Under the pieces are notes generated by a model. It did not search any database and was not told the DNA's origin. It saw only the letters and a program-made list of their open reading frames with translations. Made by a program: the position numbers and the translations under genes. Shown here one piece after another: positions 1-10,390 of a stretch of 64,000 bases of DNA; the stretch's first letter is position 1, and the number at the start of each line of letters is the position of its first letter. Source of the DNA: Ligilactobacillus cholophilus (GTDB taxonomy: Bacteria > Bacillota > Bacilli > Lactobacillales > Lactobacillaceae); assembly GCF_030389495.1 (NCBI RefSeq), contig NZ_CP127832.1, positions 1,054,001 to 1,118,000 on the forward strand. The letters are read 5' to 3'.

Positions 1-980
1 TAGAAGAATGTAAATACAATGATAAGAATTGTATATAAAATCATTCCAGATGTTGTCTGCATATTGAAAACATTTGACATAATTTGGAACCATTCATCAC
101 CAGAATGAGCACTCGTAAATGCCATTAATATAGTTTGAATTGTTGCAATGAATGAACTTGCAAAGATAACTGGAATAACTCCAGCTACATTAACTTTTAA
201 TGGTAAATATGAATTTTCAGTAGACCCTGCCACACGACGAGTATATTGAATAGGAATTTTGTAATTAGCTTGTTGCACATATGTTACAAAAGTAACAATT
301 GCTAAAATAACTAATACTAAAACTACACAATATAAAACAGAGTTCCAAATCTCATCTTTACTAATATTGACAAATTCTTCCTGGTAAATTTGCTTTATTC
401 CGTCAGGAACACGAGCAAGAATACCAGCCATAATGATAATCGAAATTCCATTACCTATACCGCGTTCAGTAATCATATCGCCTAGCCATGTTGAAAACAT
501 TGTACCAGCAGTTAAAATAGTACCAATACACAAATAGGTTTGAATATTTGGATTTTCAACTAAGTTTAAACTACTCAAAGCGTTGAATCCAGCTGTAATT
601 CCAATTGATTGTACAAACGCAAGCACAATTGTCAAATAACGGGTAACTTGATTCAATTTACGCCGTCCAACTTCACCTTGCTTACTCCACTCTACAAATT
701 TAGGAACAATATCCATTTGTAAAAGTTGAACAACAATTTGGGCGGTAATGTATGGTGAAACCCCCATTGCCAAAATTGAATAATTAGTCAGACCGCCACC
801 ACTGAAAGTATTTAACATACTAATTAACCCTGAAGATGCAACGCTAGTTAAAGCTTTAGCGTTGATCCCAGGGACAGTAATGTATGTGCCTAAACGAAAT
901 ACAATCAAGACACCCAATGTAAATAAGATTTTCTTTCGAATTTCTTTATCAGCAAGGGCGTTCTTCATTGTCTTAAGCAT
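1..980 (-). CDS. secY: Protein translocase subunit SecY (C-terminus beyond window)
   Basis: SecY is the pore subunit of the SecYEG translocon that exports and inserts proteins through the cytoplasmic membrane. The reading frame starts at an ATG three bases after the rplO stop and runs open to the left window edge, giving about 326 of the usual 430 or so residues. The visible part begins MLKTMKNALADKEIRKKI, followed by repeated hydrophobic membrane segments and conserved SecY stretches such as GVSPYITAQIVVQLLQM and MITERGIGNGISIIIMAGI. It is the last visible gene of the spc part of the ribosomal operon, its normal place. The gene is cut by the window, not broken. Confidence 0.97.
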   Translation of the reverse strand, partial: MLKTMKNALADKEIRKKILFTLGVLIVFRLGTYITVPGINAKALTSVASSGLISMLNTFSGGGLTNYSILAMGVSPYITAQIVVQLLQMDIVPKFVEWSKQGEVGRRKLNQVTRYLTIVLAFVQSIGITAGFNALSSLNLVENPNIQTYLCIGTILTAGTMFSTWLGDMITERGIGNGISIIIMAGILARVPDGIKQIYQEEFVNISKDEIWNSVLYCVVLVLVILAIVTFVTYVQQANYKIPIQYTRRVAGSTENSYLPLKVNVAGVIPVIFASSFIATIQTILMAFTSAHSGDEWFQIMSNVFNMQTTSGMILYTILIIVFTFF

Positions 981-983
981 CTA

Positions 984-1418
984 TTACATCACCTCAATTT
1001 GGCCGCCTGCTGCTTCGATGGCTTCTTTTGCTGATGCAGAGAACTTGTTAGCCTTAACAGTTAACTTCTTGTTCAATTCACCATTTCCAAGAATCTTAAT
1101 ACCATCTTTTTCATTTTTAACGATACCTGATTCTACCAACAATGCTGGTGTTACTTCAGTACCATCTTCAAATTGATTTAATTTTTCAATATTAACAACT
1201 GCATATTCTACACGGTTGATGTTATTGAAACCGCGTTTTGGCATACGACGGAACAATGGCATTTGACCACCTTCAAAGCCCAAACGAACTTTTCCACGAG
1301 CCTTTTGACCTTTTTGTCCACGACCTGCAGTTTTACCGTTACCTGAAGAAGTTCCACGACCAACACGATTTCTTACTTGACGTGAACCTTCAGCTGGTTT
1401 TAATTCATTTAATTTCAT
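984..1418 (-). CDS. rplO: 50S ribosomal protein L15
   Basis: L15 binds 23S rRNA late in large-subunit assembly. The 144-residue protein starts [14 protein letters not shown] and has the glycine- and arginine-rich N-terminal tail ([20 protein letters not shown]) typical of the family. A longer frame begins at a GTG at position 1430, but that codon lies inside the GGGAGGTG Shine-Dalgarno sequence. The ATG at 1418, nine bases downstream of that sequence, is chosen because it gives the family's usual N-terminus. It lies between rpmD and secY in the spc cluster. Confidence 0.97.
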   Translation of the reverse strand: MKLNELKPAEGSRQVRNRVGRGTSSGNGKTAGRGQKGQKARGKVRLGFEGGQMPLFRRMPKRGFNNINRVEYAVVNIEKLNQFEDGTEVTPALLVESGIVKNEKDGIKILGNGELNKKLTVKANKFSASAKEAIEAAGGQIEVM

Positions 1419-1451
1419 TAGGTTCAGCACCTCCCTCTAACTAAATATTGA

Positions 1452-1634
1452 CTATTTAGCCAATTCAACGTCCACTAAATGATTGATTTTTCTAATAGCA
1501 CCGCGCATAGCAACGTTATCAGGAACAACAACAGAGCTATTTACACGACCAAGGCCTAAGCCTTTAACGATTTCGCGTTGCTTTTGAGGACGTCCGATGA
1601 CTGAACGAACTAAAGTTACTTTCAATTGAGCCAT
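1452..1634 (-). CDS. rpmD: 50S ribosomal protein L30
   Basis: L30 is a small single-domain protein of the large subunit. The 60-residue product ([20 protein letters not shown]) has the normal bacterial length and the conserved VTLVRS-IG-QK motif. It sits between rpsE and rplO, its usual place, with short intergenic gaps consistent with cotranscription. Confidence 0.97.
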   Translation of the reverse strand: MAQLKVTLVRSVIGRPQKQREIVKGLGLGRVNSSVVVPDNVAMRGAIRKINHLVDVELAK

Positions 1635-1648
1635 AATTTAAGTCCTCC

Positions 1649-2149
1649 TTATTCTGCTAAATGTTGAACAGATACTCCACGTAATGAAGCAACTTCTTCA
1701 GCATTTTTCATTTGTGATAAACCATCCATTGCTGCACGAACAACGTTGATTGGTGTATTAGAACCTAATGATTTACTTGTAATATCACCGATTCCTGCAA
1801 GTTCCATAACGGCACGAACCGCACCACCAGCAGCAACTCCAGAACCAGCTTCAGCTGGTTTTAACATAATACGACTACCGCTGTATTGACCGAGAACTTC
1901 GTGAGGAATAGTAGTTCCAACTACAGGAACTTCGATTAAGTTCTTACGAGCAGCGTCAACAGCCTTACGGATTGCTTCTGGTACTTCTTGAGCTTTACCA
2001 GTTCCAAAACCGACATGACCATTGTGATCACCGACGATAACTAAAGCAGCAAAACGTAGACGACGTCCACCTTTAACAACTTTTGTAATCCGGTTAATAG
2101 CAACGACACGATCTTCTAAATCTAATTGAGCTGGATCAATAAAAGCCAT
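1649..2149 (-). CDS. rpsE: 30S ribosomal protein S5
   Basis: S5 is a small-subunit protein that helps hold decoding accuracy and lies at the mRNA entry side. The 166-residue product has the N-terminal double-stranded RNA-binding-like S5 domain ([23 protein letters not shown], split here by KVVKGGRR) and the C-terminal S5 domain with [17 protein letters not shown]. The loop [10 protein letters not shown] is the region where spectinomycin-resistance changes occur in other species; it looks wild type here. It lies between rplR and rpmD. Confidence 0.97.
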   Translation of the reverse strand: MAFIDPAQLDLEDRVVAINRITKVVKGGRRLRFAALVIVGDHNGHVGFGTGKAQEVPEAIRKAVDAARKNLIEVPVVGTTIPHEVLGQYSGSRIMLKPAEAGSGVAAGGAVRAVMELAGIGDITSKSLGSNTPINVVRAAMDGLSQMKNAEEVASLRGVSVQHLAE

Positions 2150-2170
2150 AAACGTTATTTCCTCCTTCTA

Positions 2171-2527
2171 TTAAAATTCTAAGCCATTTTCGCGAGCAGC
2201 TTCAGCTAAAGCTTCTACACGTCCATGATAGAGATATCCACCACGGTCAAATACAACTTCTTTGATGCTTTTTTCCACAGCACGTTTAGCAACTAATTCA
2301 CCAACTGAAACAGCTTGTTCAGTTTTTGTGTTGCCTTTAACTTCACTGTCTAAAGTAGAGGCACTAACTAGCGTCACACCCGCTACGTCATCAATTACTT
2401 GAGCGTAGATGTTTTTGTTTGAACGATAAACATTTAAGCGTGGGCACTCAGCAGTACCAGAGATTTTATTGCGGACACGCATATGACGTTTTTGACGTGT
2501 CTTGTTCTTATCTGGTTTTGAAATCAC
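2171..2527 (-). CDS. rplR: 50S ribosomal protein L18
   Basis: L18 binds 5S rRNA together with L5 and anchors it in the central protuberance. The longest frame begins at a GTG at 2536, but that codon is part of the Shine-Dalgarno AGAGGTG. The GTG at 2527, six bases further on, yields [15 protein letters not shown] and a 118-residue protein, the common length for this family, so it is preferred. The C-terminus has the conserved [20 protein letters not shown] stretch. It lies between rplF and rpsE. Confidence 0.96.
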   Translation of the reverse strand: MISKPDKNKTRQKRHMRVRNKISGTAECPRLNVYRSNKNIYAQVIDDVAGVTLVSASTLDSEVKGNTKTEQAVSVGELVAKRAVEKSIKEVVFDRGGYLYHGRVEALAEAARENGLEF

Positions 2528-2569
2528 GATTTTCACCTCTTAATTATTTTTGAACAGCTTTATGCTGCA

Positions 2570-3106
2570 TTATTTACCAGTTTTACCTTCCTTACGACGT
2601 ACATATTCGCCAACATAACGAATACCTTTACCCTTGTAAGGTTCTGGTGCACGAACTGCACGGATACGAGCAGCCATGTCACCAACTAATTCACGGTTGA
2701 TACCTGAAACAACGATTGATGTAGCTGATGGAGTTTCAAACTTAACATCATCTGTTTGTTCAAATTCAACAGGATGAGAGTAACCAACATTCAATACAAG
2801 TGTGTTACCCTTCATTTGTGCACGGTAACCAACCCCACGTAATTCAAGTTCTTTCTTGAAACCTTCTGTAACACCTGTAACCATGTTATTGAAGTTTGCA
2901 CGAGTTGTACCATGAAGTGCTTTTGTTTTACTATCATCTGATGAACGATCGAAAGTAACTACATTACCATCGATTTTCATTTCAATTTTATCAGAAAATT
3001 CACGAGTTAATTCACCTTTTGGGCCTTGAACAGTAACTTTGTTACCGTCTTGTGTTACCTTAACGCCTTCAGGTAATGTAACTTCTTTATATCCAATACG
3101 ACTCAC
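2570..3106 (-). CDS. rplF: 50S ribosomal protein L6
   Basis: L6 has two similar domains and binds 23S rRNA near the GTPase-associated centre. The 178-residue product starts [17 protein letters not shown] from a GTG codon nine bases after a strong AGGAGG, and ends with the highly conserved [20 protein letters not shown]. Length and termini are normal. It is cotranscribed with rpsH and rplR. Confidence 0.97.
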   Translation of the reverse strand: MSRIGYKEVTLPEGVKVTQDGNKVTVQGPKGELTREFSDKIEMKIDGNVVTFDRSSDDSKTKALHGTTRANFNNMVTGVTEGFKKELELRGVGYRAQMKGNTLVLNVGYSHPVEFEQTDDVKFETPSATSIVVSGINRELVGDMAARIRAVRAPEPYKGKGIRYVGEYVRRKEGKTGK

Positions 3107-3136
3107 GAGTCGGACACCTCCTTACTCTTAAAAATA

Positions 3137-3535
3137 TTACCAAATATAAGCGATTACTTCGCCGCCGATTTTCTTAGCACGTGCATCTTTATCTGTCATT
3201 ACACCTTCAGATGTTGACAAAATAGCGATTCCTAAACCGTTAAGAACCTTTGGCACAGCATCAGCTTTAACGTATGAACGTAAACCAGGTTTTGAGATAC
3301 GACGAATACCTGAAATTACGCGTTCACCATTTTTACTATATTTCAAGAATACGCGGATAATGCCTTGTTTATTGTCTTCAATGAATTCATAATCACGAAT
3401 GAATCCTTCGTTCTTAAGAATTTCAGCAATATTCCGTTTAATGTTTGATGCAGGTGCTTCTAATGATTCATGTTTTGCCATGTTAGCATTACGAATACGT
3501 GTTAAGAAGTCTGCAATTGGATCAGTCATTGCCAT
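3137..3535 (-). CDS. rpsH: 30S ribosomal protein S8
   Basis: S8 binds the central domain of 16S rRNA and is needed for assembly of the platform. The 132-residue product ([20 protein letters not shown]) has the normal length and the conserved C-terminal [19 protein letters not shown]. In E. coli S8 represses its operon by binding the mRNA; I cannot see an equivalent site here. It follows the zinc-type rpsN. Confidence 0.97.
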   Translation of the reverse strand: MAMTDPIADFLTRIRNANMAKHESLEAPASNIKRNIAEILKNEGFIRDYEFIEDNKQGIIRVFLKYSKNGERVISGIRRISKPGLRSYVKADAVPKVLNGLGIAILSTSEGVMTDKDARAKKIGGEVIAYIW

Positions 3536-3568
3536 ATTATTTTGCCTCCTTTACTTACTTATTATGGA

Positions 3569-3754
3569 TTACCAGCTAGCCTTTTTCATGCCAGGGATTT
3601 GACCCTTATGAGCAAGTTCACGAAGGCAGATACGACATAATTTAAATTTACGATATACAGAATGTGGTCGACCACAACGTTCACAACGTGTATATTCTTG
3701 TGTTGAGAACTTAGCTGGACGTTTATTCTTTGCAATTTGTGACTTTTTAGCCAA
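3569..3754 (-). CDS. rpsZ: 30S ribosomal protein S14, zinc-binding type Z
   Basis: S14 lies in the head of the small subunit. This 61-residue version is the short zinc-binding form. It has two CxxC pairs at C24/C27 and C40/C43 (CERC and CRIC), which would bind one zinc ion, and ends [12 protein letters not shown]. It starts at a TTG codon after a GGGGG Shine-Dalgarno. Many Firmicutes carry a second, zinc-free S14 elsewhere; none is in this window. It lies between rplE and rpsH. Confidence 0.96.
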   Translation of the reverse strand: MAKKSQIAKNKRPAKFSTQEYTRCERCGRPHSVYRKFKLCRICLRELAHKGQIPGMKKASW

Positions 3755-3766
3755 TGTGAAACCCCC

Positions 3767-4309
3767 TTACTTAGCGAATGGCATTCCTAGTTGTGTTAAT
3801 AATTCTTTTGATTCTTCATCTGTGTTTGCAGTTGTAACAATTACGATGTCCATACCGCGAACTTTGTTAACATTATCAAAATCAATTTCTGGGAAGATCA
3901 ATTGTTCCTTTACACCTAATGTGTAATTTCCACGACCATCAAAAGCACGTTTGCTAATACCATGAAAATCACGAACACGAGGTAATGAAACTGAAATTAA
4001 CTTGTCTAAAAATTCATACATACGTTGGCCACGTAATGTAACTTTACAACCGATTGCGTTACCTTCACGTAAACGGAAACCAGCGATTGATTTCTTAGCA
4101 CGTGTGATAACTGGTTTTTGACCAGCAATCAAAGTTAATTCTTCAACTGCTTCATCTAAATTTTTAGCATTACTTACAGCATCACCAACACCCATATTGA
4201 TAACAATTTTATCAATCTTTGGTGCTTGCATTACTGATGTATAATTGAATTTTTCCATCATTGATGGAACGATTTCTTTATCATACTTTTCTTTTAAGCG
4301 ATTAACCAT
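3767..4309 (-). CDS. rplE: 50S ribosomal protein L5
   Basis: L5 binds 5S rRNA and contacts the P-site tRNA and the small-subunit head. The 180-residue product has the normal length and conserved segments such as [36 protein letters not shown] and [20 protein letters not shown]. It lies between rplX and rpsZ in standard order. Confidence 0.97.
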   Translation of the reverse strand: MVNRLKEKYDKEIVPSMMEKFNYTSVMQAPKIDKIVINMGVGDAVSNAKNLDEAVEELTLIAGQKPVITRAKKSIAGFRLREGNAIGCKVTLRGQRMYEFLDKLISVSLPRVRDFHGISKRAFDGRGNYTLGVKEQLIFPEIDFDNVNKVRGMDIVIVTTANTDEESKELLTQLGMPFAK

Positions 4310-4333
4310 GAAGAAAGTATCCTCCTTCCTTTA

Positions 4334-4639
4334 TTACAAAGTTTTTCCAGATTTCTTTGAAACGCGGACTTTCTTACCATCTTCAACTTTAAAACCAACG
4401 CGTGTTGGTTCATTGTTTGAAGGATCAATAAGCATAACGTTAGAAACGTGAATAGGTGCTTCAACCTCAACGATTCCACCGTTTGGATTTGCGTTTGTTG
4501 GTTTTTGATGTTTCTTAACGATGTTTACGCCTTTAACGATTACTCGATCTTGTGAAGGAAATACTTTTTCAATTATACCTTCTTTACCTTTATCTTTTCC
4601 GGCGATTACTTTAACTTTATCATTCTTTTTAATGAACAT
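4334..4639 (-). CDS. rplX: 50S ribosomal protein L24
   Basis: L24 is an early assembly protein of the large subunit, located near the peptide exit. The 101-residue product begins [20 protein letters not shown], the KOW motif characteristic of the family, and continues with [10 protein letters not shown] and IHVSNVML. It sits between rplN and rplE. Confidence 0.97.
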   Translation of the reverse strand: MFIKKNDKVKVIAGKDKGKEGIIEKVFPSQDRVIVKGVNIVKKHQKPTNANPNGGIVEVEAPIHVSNVMLIDPSNNEPTRVGFKVEDGKKVRVSKKSGKTL

Positions 4640-4672
4640 TTCGTGTGCACCTCCTTATTAACTAATGGTTCA

Positions 4673-5041
4673 TTATAATACTTCAGGTGCTAAGGAAACG
4701 ATCTTCATGAAGTTTCCATCACGTAATTCACGGGCAATTGGTCCGAAAATACGTGTACCTTTTGGTGACTTATCATCACTAATAATTACTGCAGCATTTT
4801 CATCAAATTTGATGTATGAGCCATCAGCACGGTGTACACCAGATTTAGTACGAACAACAACAGCTTTTACGACATCACCTTTTTTGACAACGCCACCTGG
4901 TGTTGCTTGTTTTACAGTAGCAACAATGATATCACCGACATTTGCAGTCTTTACACGAGAGCCACCTAAAATCTTAATGACTAAAAGTTCACGTGCGCCT
5001 GAGTTGTCAGCGACTTTTAAACGACTTTCTTGTTGGATCAC
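4673..5041 (-). CDS. rplN: 50S ribosomal protein L14
   Basis: L14 forms part of the subunit interface and an intersubunit bridge. The 122-residue product ([20 protein letters not shown]) has exactly the usual length and the conserved [19 protein letters not shown] and [11 protein letters not shown] segments. Translation starts at GTG. It lies between rpsQ and rplX. Confidence 0.97.
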   Translation of the reverse strand: MIQQESRLKVADNSGARELLVIKILGGSRVKTANVGDIIVATVKQATPGGVVKKGDVVKAVVVRTKSGVHRADGSYIKFDENAAVIISDDKSPKGTRIFGPIARELRDGNFMKIVSLAPEVL

Positions 5042-5111
5042 AGTAAGTGTCCTCCTTTCGCTATTAGATAATTAGTAGAATACGAATAAGTCCTTGGGTT
5101 ACTCTTTAATA

Positions 5112-5378
5112 TTAAAGAATAACTGCTTTTTCAACAATTTCTAATAAACGGAAACGTTTTGTAGCTGACAATGGGCGAGTTTCCATAATCTTTACGATAT
5201 CGCCAACTTTTGCTTCATTGTTTTCGTCGTGAGCTTTAAATTTCTTTGTATATTTAACACGCTTACCGTAAACTTTGTGGTTAACATAAGTTTCAACGGC
5301 AACCGTAATTGTTTTATCCATTTTGTCTGATACAACGCGTCCTTGATAGACTTTACGGTGATTACGACTTTCACTCAT
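5112..5378 (-). CDS. rpsQ: 30S ribosomal protein S17
   Basis: S17 is a primary 16S rRNA-binding protein with an OB fold. The 88-residue product ([20 protein letters not shown]) shows the conserved DKTITVAVE and the signature [20 protein letters not shown]. It lies between rpmC and rplN. Confidence 0.97.
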   Translation of the reverse strand: MSESRNHRKVYQGRVVSDKMDKTITVAVETYVNHKVYGKRVKYTKKFKAHDENNEAKVGDIVKIMETRPLSATKRFRLLEIVEKAVIL

Positions 5379-5404
5379 GCGAAATTAGCCTCCTTTTCGT
5401 ATTC

Positions 5405-5599
5405 TTATTTATTTAATTCTGCTTGACGTAATGCAGTTTTGATACGTGCAATATTCTTACGCACTGCCTTTAAGCGAGCAGTATTTTCCAATTGGCCGGT
5501 AGCTAGTTGGAAGCGTAAATTGAATAATTCTTCTTTGTATTGCTTTTCTTTTTCAAGCATTTCAGCAGTGGTTAATTCATTAATTTCTTTAGCCTTCAT
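5405..5599 (-). CDS. rpmC: 50S ribosomal protein L29
   Basis: L29 is a small helical protein by the peptide exit tunnel. The frame can be read from a GTG at 5611, but the ATG at 5599, eight bases after a GGTGG Shine-Dalgarno, gives the usual [14 protein letters not shown] start and 64 residues, so it is preferred. The start overlaps the end of rplP by 11 bases, which suggests translational coupling. Confidence 0.95.
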   Translation of the reverse strand: MKAKEINELTTAEMLEKEKQYKEELFNLRFQLATGQLENTARLKAVRKNIARIKTALRQAELNK

Positions 5600-6023
5600 T
5601 TGATTCGCCACCTACTTCCTCACGTTTTACAAACTTAGTCTTCACTGGGAGTTTGTGGGAAGCTAAACGGAAAGCTTCACGAGCTACTTCTTCAGAAACG
5701 CCAGCAATTTCAAACATTACTTTACCACGTTTTACAGGAGCTACCCAGCCTTCTGGAGAACCTTTCCCAGAACCCATACGAACACCAATAGCTTTAGCAG
5801 TATATGATTTGTGAGGGAAAATCTTAATCCAAACTTTTCCGCCACGTTTCATATAACGAGTCATTGCGATACGAGCTGCTTCGATTTGACGGTTTGTGAT
5901 CCAGTGTGATTCAGTTGCTTGAAGACCGAATTCACCAAATGCAACTGTCTTACCACCTTTAGCTTCGCCACGCATTTTACCACGAAATTCACGACGGTGC
6001 TTTACACGTTTTGGTACTAACAT
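5589..6023 (-). CDS. rplP: 50S ribosomal protein L16
   Basis: L16 lies next to the peptidyl transferase centre and is needed for tRNA accommodation. The 144-residue product ([20 protein letters not shown]) has the normal length and the conserved [20 protein letters not shown] and [15 protein letters not shown] segments. Its end overlaps the start of rpmC. Confidence 0.97.
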   Translation of the reverse strand: MLVPKRVKHRREFRGKMRGEAKGGKTVAFGEFGLQATESHWITNRQIEAARIAMTRYMKRGGKVWIKIFPHKSYTAKAIGVRMGSGKGSPEGWVAPVKRGKVMFEIAGVSEEVAREAFRLASHKLPVKTKFVKREEVGGESNEG

Positions 6024-6026
6024 AGA

Positions 6027-6683
6027 TTATTTCCCTCCTTTACCATTGTTTTTCTTTGTTGGTAATACTTCACCACGGTAAATCCATACCTTAACACCTA
6101 ATTGACCATATGTAGTAGTTGCTTCTACCCATGCATAATCAATATCAGCACGCAATGTATGCAATGGAACTGTTCCTTCTGAGAAGTGTTCTACACGTGA
6201 CATATCTGCCCCGTTTAAACGACCTGCAACTTGAACTTTAATTCCCTTTGCACCTGCACGCATTGTGCGTTGCATTGCTTGTTTCATTGCACGACGGAAA
6301 GCAATACGGTTTTCCAATTGTTGTGCAATGTTTTCACCAACTAATTTTGCGTCTAAGTCAGGCTTCTTGATTTCAACAATGTTAATGTGAACACGTTTGC
6401 CTGTTAACTTGTTTAATTCTTGACGTAATTTTTCAACTTCTGATCCACCTTTACCGATAACCATTCCTGGTTTAGCAGTGTGAATTGAAATGTTAACACG
6501 CTTTGCAGCACGTTCAATTTCAATAGTAGAGACAGAAGCGTTGGCTAATTTATTTTCAATATATTTACGGATTCGTAAATCTTCGTGTAAATCTGATGCA
6601 AAATCTTTTTCAGCATACCATTTTGCATCCCAGTCACGAATGATACCGACACGCAATCCTGTTGGATTAACTTTTTGACCCAC
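6027..6683 (-). CDS. rpsC: 30S ribosomal protein S3
   Basis: S3 lies at the mRNA entry channel, where with S4 and S5 it helps the ribosome unwind mRNA. The 218-residue product begins [20 protein letters not shown] from a GTG codon. It carries a KH domain ([18 protein letters not shown], near residues 75-92) and the C-terminal S3 domain ([20 protein letters not shown]). It lies three bases upstream of rplP, so the two are likely coupled. Confidence 0.97.
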   Translation of the reverse strand: MGQKVNPTGLRVGIIRDWDAKWYAEKDFASDLHEDLRIRKYIENKLANASVSTIEIERAAKRVNISIHTAKPGMVIGKGGSEVEKLRQELNKLTGKRVHINIVEIKKPDLDAKLVGENIAQQLENRIAFRRAMKQAMQRTMRAGAKGIKVQVAGRLNGADMSRVEHFSEGTVPLHTLRADIDYAWVEATTTYGQLGVKVWIYRGEVLPTKKNNGKGGK

Positions 6684-6696
6684 GCGTTATCCCTCC

Positions 6697-7044
6697 TTAT
6701 TTAGTAGATACCACAACTGTAATGTGGCTTGTACGTTTGTTAATTGGAGAAGCAGAACCTTTTGCACGAGGACGGAACCGTTTCAAAGTTGGTCCTTCGT
6801 TAACATAAGCTTCGCTTACATATAAATCTTCAACATCTAAGTCGAAATTATTTTCTGCATTAGCGATTGCAGATTTAAGAACTTTTTCAATTAAGTAGGC
6901 ACCTTTTCTAGGTGTGAATTCTAAGATACCTAATGCTTCAGCAACACTCTTACCACGGATAAGATCGATCACAAGACGTGCTTTACGTGCAGGGATGCGA
7001 ACTACGCGAGCAGTTGCTTTTGCTGATGTAATTTGTTCAGCCAT
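6697..7044 (-). CDS. rplV: 50S ribosomal protein L22
   Basis: L22 lines the peptide exit tunnel; its hairpin loop is a site of macrolide-resistance changes in other species. The 115-residue product has conserved [20 protein letters not shown] and the C-terminal loop ([20 protein letters not shown]), with no obvious insertion or deletion. It lies between rpsS and rpsC. Confidence 0.97.
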   Translation of the reverse strand: MAEQITSAKATARVVRIPARKARLVIDLIRGKSVAEALGILEFTPRKGAYLIEKVLKSAIANAENNFDLDVEDLYVSEAYVNEGPTLKRFRPRAKGSASPINKRTSHITVVVSTK

Positions 7045-7060
7045 GTCTTATCCTCCCTTA

Positions 7061-7342
7061 TTATCTTACGCCTGTCTTCTTATCGTCTCCGCCGTGACCA
7101 TGGAATGTACGAGTTGGAACAAATTCACCTAATTTGTGACCAACCATATCTTCTTGAATGTAAACTGGCACGTGCTTACGGCCATCATATACAGCAATCG
7201 TATAGCCAATAAAGCTAGGGAAGATTGTTGAACGGCGTGACCATGTTTTAATTACTGATTTCTTTTCTTGATCAGCTTGTGCTTCAACCTTTTTCATCAA
7301 ATGTTCATCGACGAAAGGTCCCTTTTTCAAACTACGACTCAA
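7061..7342 (-). CDS. rpsS: 30S ribosomal protein S19
   Basis: S19 forms a complex with S13 in the small-subunit head. The 93-residue product ([20 protein letters not shown]) has the conserved [20 protein letters not shown] and [16 protein letters not shown] segments. The start is a TTG codon preceded by AGGAGG. It lies between rplB and rplV. Confidence 0.97.
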   Translation of the reverse strand: MSRSLKKGPFVDEHLMKKVEAQADQEKKSVIKTWSRRSTIFPSFIGYTIAVYDGRKHVPVYIQEDMVGHKLGEFVPTRTFHGHGGDDKKTGVR

Positions 7343-7384
7343 TGTTTGTCCTCCTTTCGAACCAATTACTTACAATAATAGTAA

Positions 7385-8218
7385 TTATTTCTTGTGACGT
7401 GAACGAACGATAAATTTGTTTGATCTTGCCTTCTTTGAACGAGTCTTAAGACCTGTAGTCTTCTTACCCCAAGGTGATAATGGTGATGGACGACCAACAG
7501 GAGCTTTACCTTCACCACCACCATGAGGGTGATCGTTAGGGTTCATTACAGAACCACGTGATTGAGGACGTTTACCCATCCAACGAGAACGACCAGCTTT
7601 ACCGACGTTAATTAATTCGTGTTGTTCGTTACCTACAGCACCAATTGTTGCACGGCAAGTTACTAAAATCATACGTGTTTCACCAGATGTTAAACGTACA
7701 ATTGCGTATTTACCTTCTTTACCAAGTAATTGAGCAGATGTACCTGCTGAACGAACTAATTGTCCACCCTTACCTGGTTTTAATTCGATGTTGTGAATAA
7801 CTGTACCAACTGGAATATTTTCTAATGGTAATGCATTACCAACTTTAATGTCAGCATCCTTACCTGATTGAATTGTTTGGCCTACTTCAAGACCTTTTGG
7901 TGCAAGGATATATGATTTTGTACCATCTGCATAAACTAACAATGCAATGTTAGCTGAACGGTTTGGATCATATTCAATTGCTTTAACTGTTGCTGGAACG
8001 TTATCTTTGTTCCGTTTGAAATCAATCACACGGTACTTACGTTTGTGACCACCGCCACGGTGACGAACTGTAATGTGACCATAAGAGTTACGGCCGGCTG
8101 TCTTACTTTTTGATGAAAGTAATGACTTTTCAGGAGTTGATTTTGTGATTTCAGCAAAATCTGAACCTGTCATATTACGGCGACCGTTAGAAGTTGGTTT
8201 AAATTTCTTGATCCCCAC
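7385..8218 (-). CDS. rplB: 50S ribosomal protein L2
   Basis: L2 is the most conserved large-subunit protein and is needed for subunit joining and peptidyl transfer. The 277-residue product, from a GTG start ([17 protein letters not shown]), carries the L2 signature region [18 protein letters not shown] with the functionally important histidine, and ends in the basic tail [19 protein letters not shown]. It lies between rplW and rpsS. Confidence 0.97.
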   Translation of the reverse strand: MGIKKFKPTSNGRRNMTGSDFAEITKSTPEKSLLSSKSKTAGRNSYGHITVRHRGGGHKRKYRVIDFKRNKDNVPATVKAIEYDPNRSANIALLVYADGTKSYILAPKGLEVGQTIQSGKDADIKVGNALPLENIPVGTVIHNIELKPGKGGQLVRSAGTSAQLLGKEGKYAIVRLTSGETRMILVTCRATIGAVGNEQHELINVGKAGRSRWMGKRPQSRGSVMNPNDHPHGGGEGKAPVGRPSPLSPWGKKTTGLKTRSKKARSNKFIVRSRHKK

Positions 8219-8246
8219 TGTGTATTCCTCCTATTACTAAGATTTA

Positions 8247-8534
8247 TTATTCTTCGTTGAATAATTTAATTTCATTTGAATCTGATGTTAAAGTAACGAT
8301 TGCCTTACGACGTTTCTTTGTGTAACCTTCGTAACGACCCATACGTTTTTTCTTACCTTTAACATTCATGATGTTAACTTTAGCAACTTTAACGTCAAAA
8401 ATGTTTTCAATTGCTTTTTTAACTTCTGTTTTAGTTGCACGAGTGTCAACATCAAAAGTATAACGCTTGTCATCCATATCAGCCATTGAAGCTTCAGTGA
8501 TAACAGGGCGTAAAATTACATCGCGTGATTCCAT
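8247..8534 (-). CDS. rplW: 50S ribosomal protein L23
   Basis: L23 sits at the exit of the peptide tunnel and is the docking site for trigger factor and SRP. The 95-residue product ([20 protein letters not shown]) has the expected length and the conserved VITE motif. Its start overlaps the last base of the rplD stop codon, so the two are probably translationally coupled. Confidence 0.97.
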   Translation of the reverse strand: MESRDVILRPVITEASMADMDDKRYTFDVDTRATKTEVKKAIENIFDVKVAKVNIMNVKGKKKRMGRYEGYTKKRRKAIVTLTSDSNEIKLFNEE

Positions 8535-9157
8535 TATGCAAGAACCTCCTCTACTTGAGAAAGAGCTCCTTTAGTGATGACCATCTTATCATTATTGATA
8601 ACATCTAATACATTTAAGCCCTTAGCAGGAATTACTGTAACATTCTTCAAGTTACGAGCAGCTAATGCAGCATTTGTATTGTCATCTTCAAGAACTACTA
8701 AAACTTTGGAATTTACATCTAAGTTACTTAATACTTCAGCAAATGCTTTTGTTCTTGGTTGTTCAAAATTTAATTCGTCAACAACAACAAAACTTTCGTC
8801 TAATACTTTTTGTGAAAGTACTGATTTAATAGCTAAGCGACGAACTTTGCGTGGAAGTTTGTAAGCATATGAGCGAGGTGTTGGTCCAAACACTGTACCA
8901 CCACCAACCCATTGTGGTGAACGGATAGAACCTTGACGAGCGCGTCCAGTTCCCTTTTGGCGCCATGGCTTCTTACCACCACCACGAACGGCACTTCTAT
9001 TCTTAACAGCGTGTGTACCTTGACGCATTGATGCACGTTGCATTAATACTGCATCAAAGATTACGTTGTTATTTGGTTCGATACCAAAAATAGCGTCGTT
9101 TAATGAAACATCACCATTCTTGCTACCATCTTGGTTGAATAATGTAACCTTAGGCAT
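8534..9157 (-). CDS. rplD: 50S ribosomal protein L4
   Basis: L4 has a globular domain and a long loop reaching into the exit tunnel. The 207-residue product keeps the loop region with [19 protein letters not shown] and the following [15 protein letters not shown], the positions linked to macrolide binding. In E. coli L4 also represses the S10 operon through the leader; the leader seen here is different and such control is not shown. It lies between rplC and rplW. Confidence 0.97.
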   Translation of the reverse strand: MPKVTLFNQDGSKNGDVSLNDAIFGIEPNNNVIFDAVLMQRASMRQGTHAVKNRSAVRGGGKKPWRQKGTGRARQGSIRSPQWVGGGTVFGPTPRSYAYKLPRKVRRLAIKSVLSQKVLDESFVVVDELNFEQPRTKAFAEVLSNLDVNSKVLVVLEDDNTNAALAARNLKNVTVIPAKGLNVLDVINNDKMVITKGALSQVEEVLA

Positions 9158-9180
9158 GTGTGTGTCCTCCCTTCCTCTAA

Positions 9181-9804
9181 CTATTTAACTGTACTTTTAA
9201 TTGTAACAAATGACTTGTTTGCGCCAGGAATGTTACCTTTAATTAAAAGTACACCATTTTCTGTATCTGCTTTAACGATTTCCAAATTTTGGATTGTTAC
9301 TCGTTTGCCACCCATGCGACCAGGTAAAACTTTACCAGGGAATACACGGTTAATGATTGAACCCATTGAACCAGGGCGACGGTGGTAACGAGAACCGTGA
9401 GCCATAGGTCCACGACTTTGTCCCCAACGTTTAATGTTACCTTGGAAACCATGTCCCTTTGAAGTACCTGTTACATCGACAAATTCGCCAGCTTCGAAAA
9501 TATCAGCTTTGATTTCGTCACCAACGTTATATTCTCCAAGCTCAACATCACGAATTTCACGAACGAAGCGCTTAGGAGCAGTTTTAGCTTTTGCTGCATG
9601 ACCTTTGGCAGGTTTGTTAGCTTTAACTTCACGTTGATCGTCAAAACCTAATTGTACAGCTTCGTAACCGTCATTTTCCATTGTCTTAACTTGCATAACA
9701 ACGTTTGAACCAACTTCAACAACTGTTACTGGTACTAATTCGCCTTCTTCAGTGAAGACTTGTGTCATACCTACCTTTTTTCCTAAGATTCCTTTTGTGG
9801 TCAT
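9181..9804 (-). CDS. rplC: 50S ribosomal protein L3
   Basis: L3 is an assembly-initiating protein whose loop reaches near the peptidyl transferase centre. The 207-residue product ([20 protein letters not shown]) includes the signature [20 protein letters not shown] and the conserved glutamine-glycine region [19 protein letters not shown]. It is the second gene of the operon, after rpsJ. Confidence 0.97.
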   Translation of the reverse strand: MTTKGILGKKVGMTQVFTEEGELVPVTVVEVGSNVVMQVKTMENDGYEAVQLGFDDQREVKANKPAKGHAAKAKTAPKRFVREIRDVELGEYNVGDEIKADIFEAGEFVDVTGTSKGHGFQGNIKRWGQSRGPMAHGSRYHRRPGSMGSIINRVFPGKVLPGRMGGKRVTIQNLEIVKADTENGVLLIKGNIPGANKSFVTIKSTVK

Positions 9805-9831
9805 GAGTACACCTCCAATTAAAAAATTTTA

Positions 9832-10140
9832 TTATAGTTTGATTTCGATATCTACGCCAGATGGTAAATCCAACTTCATTAATGAATCTACTGTTTTTGG
9901 TGTAGGATTTACAATATCGATTAAACGCTTGTGTGTGCGCATTTCGAATTGTTCACGAGAATCCTTGTATTTATGTGGTGAACGGATAACTGTATATAAT
10001 GTCCGTTCTGTTGGCAAAGGAATTGGACCTGAAATTTGAGCACCTGTTCTCTTTGCTGTTTCCACAATCTTATCTGCGGATTGATCTAAAATACGATGTT
10101 CGTATGCTTTCAAACGAATACGAATTTTTTGTTTTGCCAT
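9832..10140 (-). CDS. rpsJ: 30S ribosomal protein S10 (NusE)
   Basis: S10 is part of the small-subunit head and, as NusE, takes part in rRNA antitermination. The frame is open back to a GTG at 10239, but that codon has no Shine-Dalgarno and the extension has no family counterpart. The ATG at 10140, after GAAGGGAGG, gives [20 protein letters not shown] and 102 residues, the normal size. It is the first gene of the S10-spc operon and follows a promoter and folded leader. Confidence 0.97.
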   Translation of the reverse strand: MAKQKIRIRLKAYEHRILDQSADKIVETAKRTGAQISGPIPLPTERTLYTVIRSPHKYKDSREQFEMRTHKRLIDIVNPTPKTVDSLMKLDLPSGVDIEIKL

Positions 10141-10245
10141 GTTGTTCCCTCCTTCGTCTATTTTTAAAAATAAGACTAGCTCCGTGAAAATTACCGATTT
10201 GCTCGTGGCAAAGCAGCCGGGCGTGTCGCAACCTTTCACATCATA
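10141..10245 (-). promoter_or_regulatory. Structured 5' leader of the S10 operon
   Basis: The region between the promoter and rpsJ contains a hairpin with stem TTTGC/GCAAA and loop CACGA (about 10196-10210). It is flanked by CCG/CGG, which can extend the stem with a bulge, and GC-rich stretches follow. These GC-rich stretches stand out from the AT-rich surroundings. Such leaders usually bind a ribosomal protein and control the operon; that role is inferred. No terminator is visible in it, so any control would be at translation or RNA stability. Confidence 0.5.
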
Positions 10246-10298
10246 GCTTATTTATTAAAACACAGAACAATACTTACTTTTTTCGCAAGTACTTTTAT

Positions 10299-10327
10299 AT
10301 CTTATTACAAACTTATTGATAATGCAA
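10299..10327 (-). promoter_or_regulatory. Likely S10 operon promoter
   Basis: TTGCAT and TAAGAT are separated by 17 bases on the minus strand, about 160 bases upstream of rpsJ and just downstream of the fusA terminator. A sigma-A type promoter is expected here because the terminator should separate the str and S10 operons. Confidence 0.55.
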
Positions 10328-10390
10328 GCTATTTTCGCATTTTCTTTAAATATAAGTAATTATAATTCTTCGATAATTTTTATTTTTAGT

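Noticed and set aside
4294-4479. Second minus-strand frame within rplX
   Set aside because: It overlaps the clear L24 gene in another frame and has no homology or ribosome-binding site.
10141-10239. N-terminal extension of ribosomal protein S10
   Set aside because: The frame is open to a GTG but lacks a Shine-Dalgarno and family support; the segment is a folded leader.
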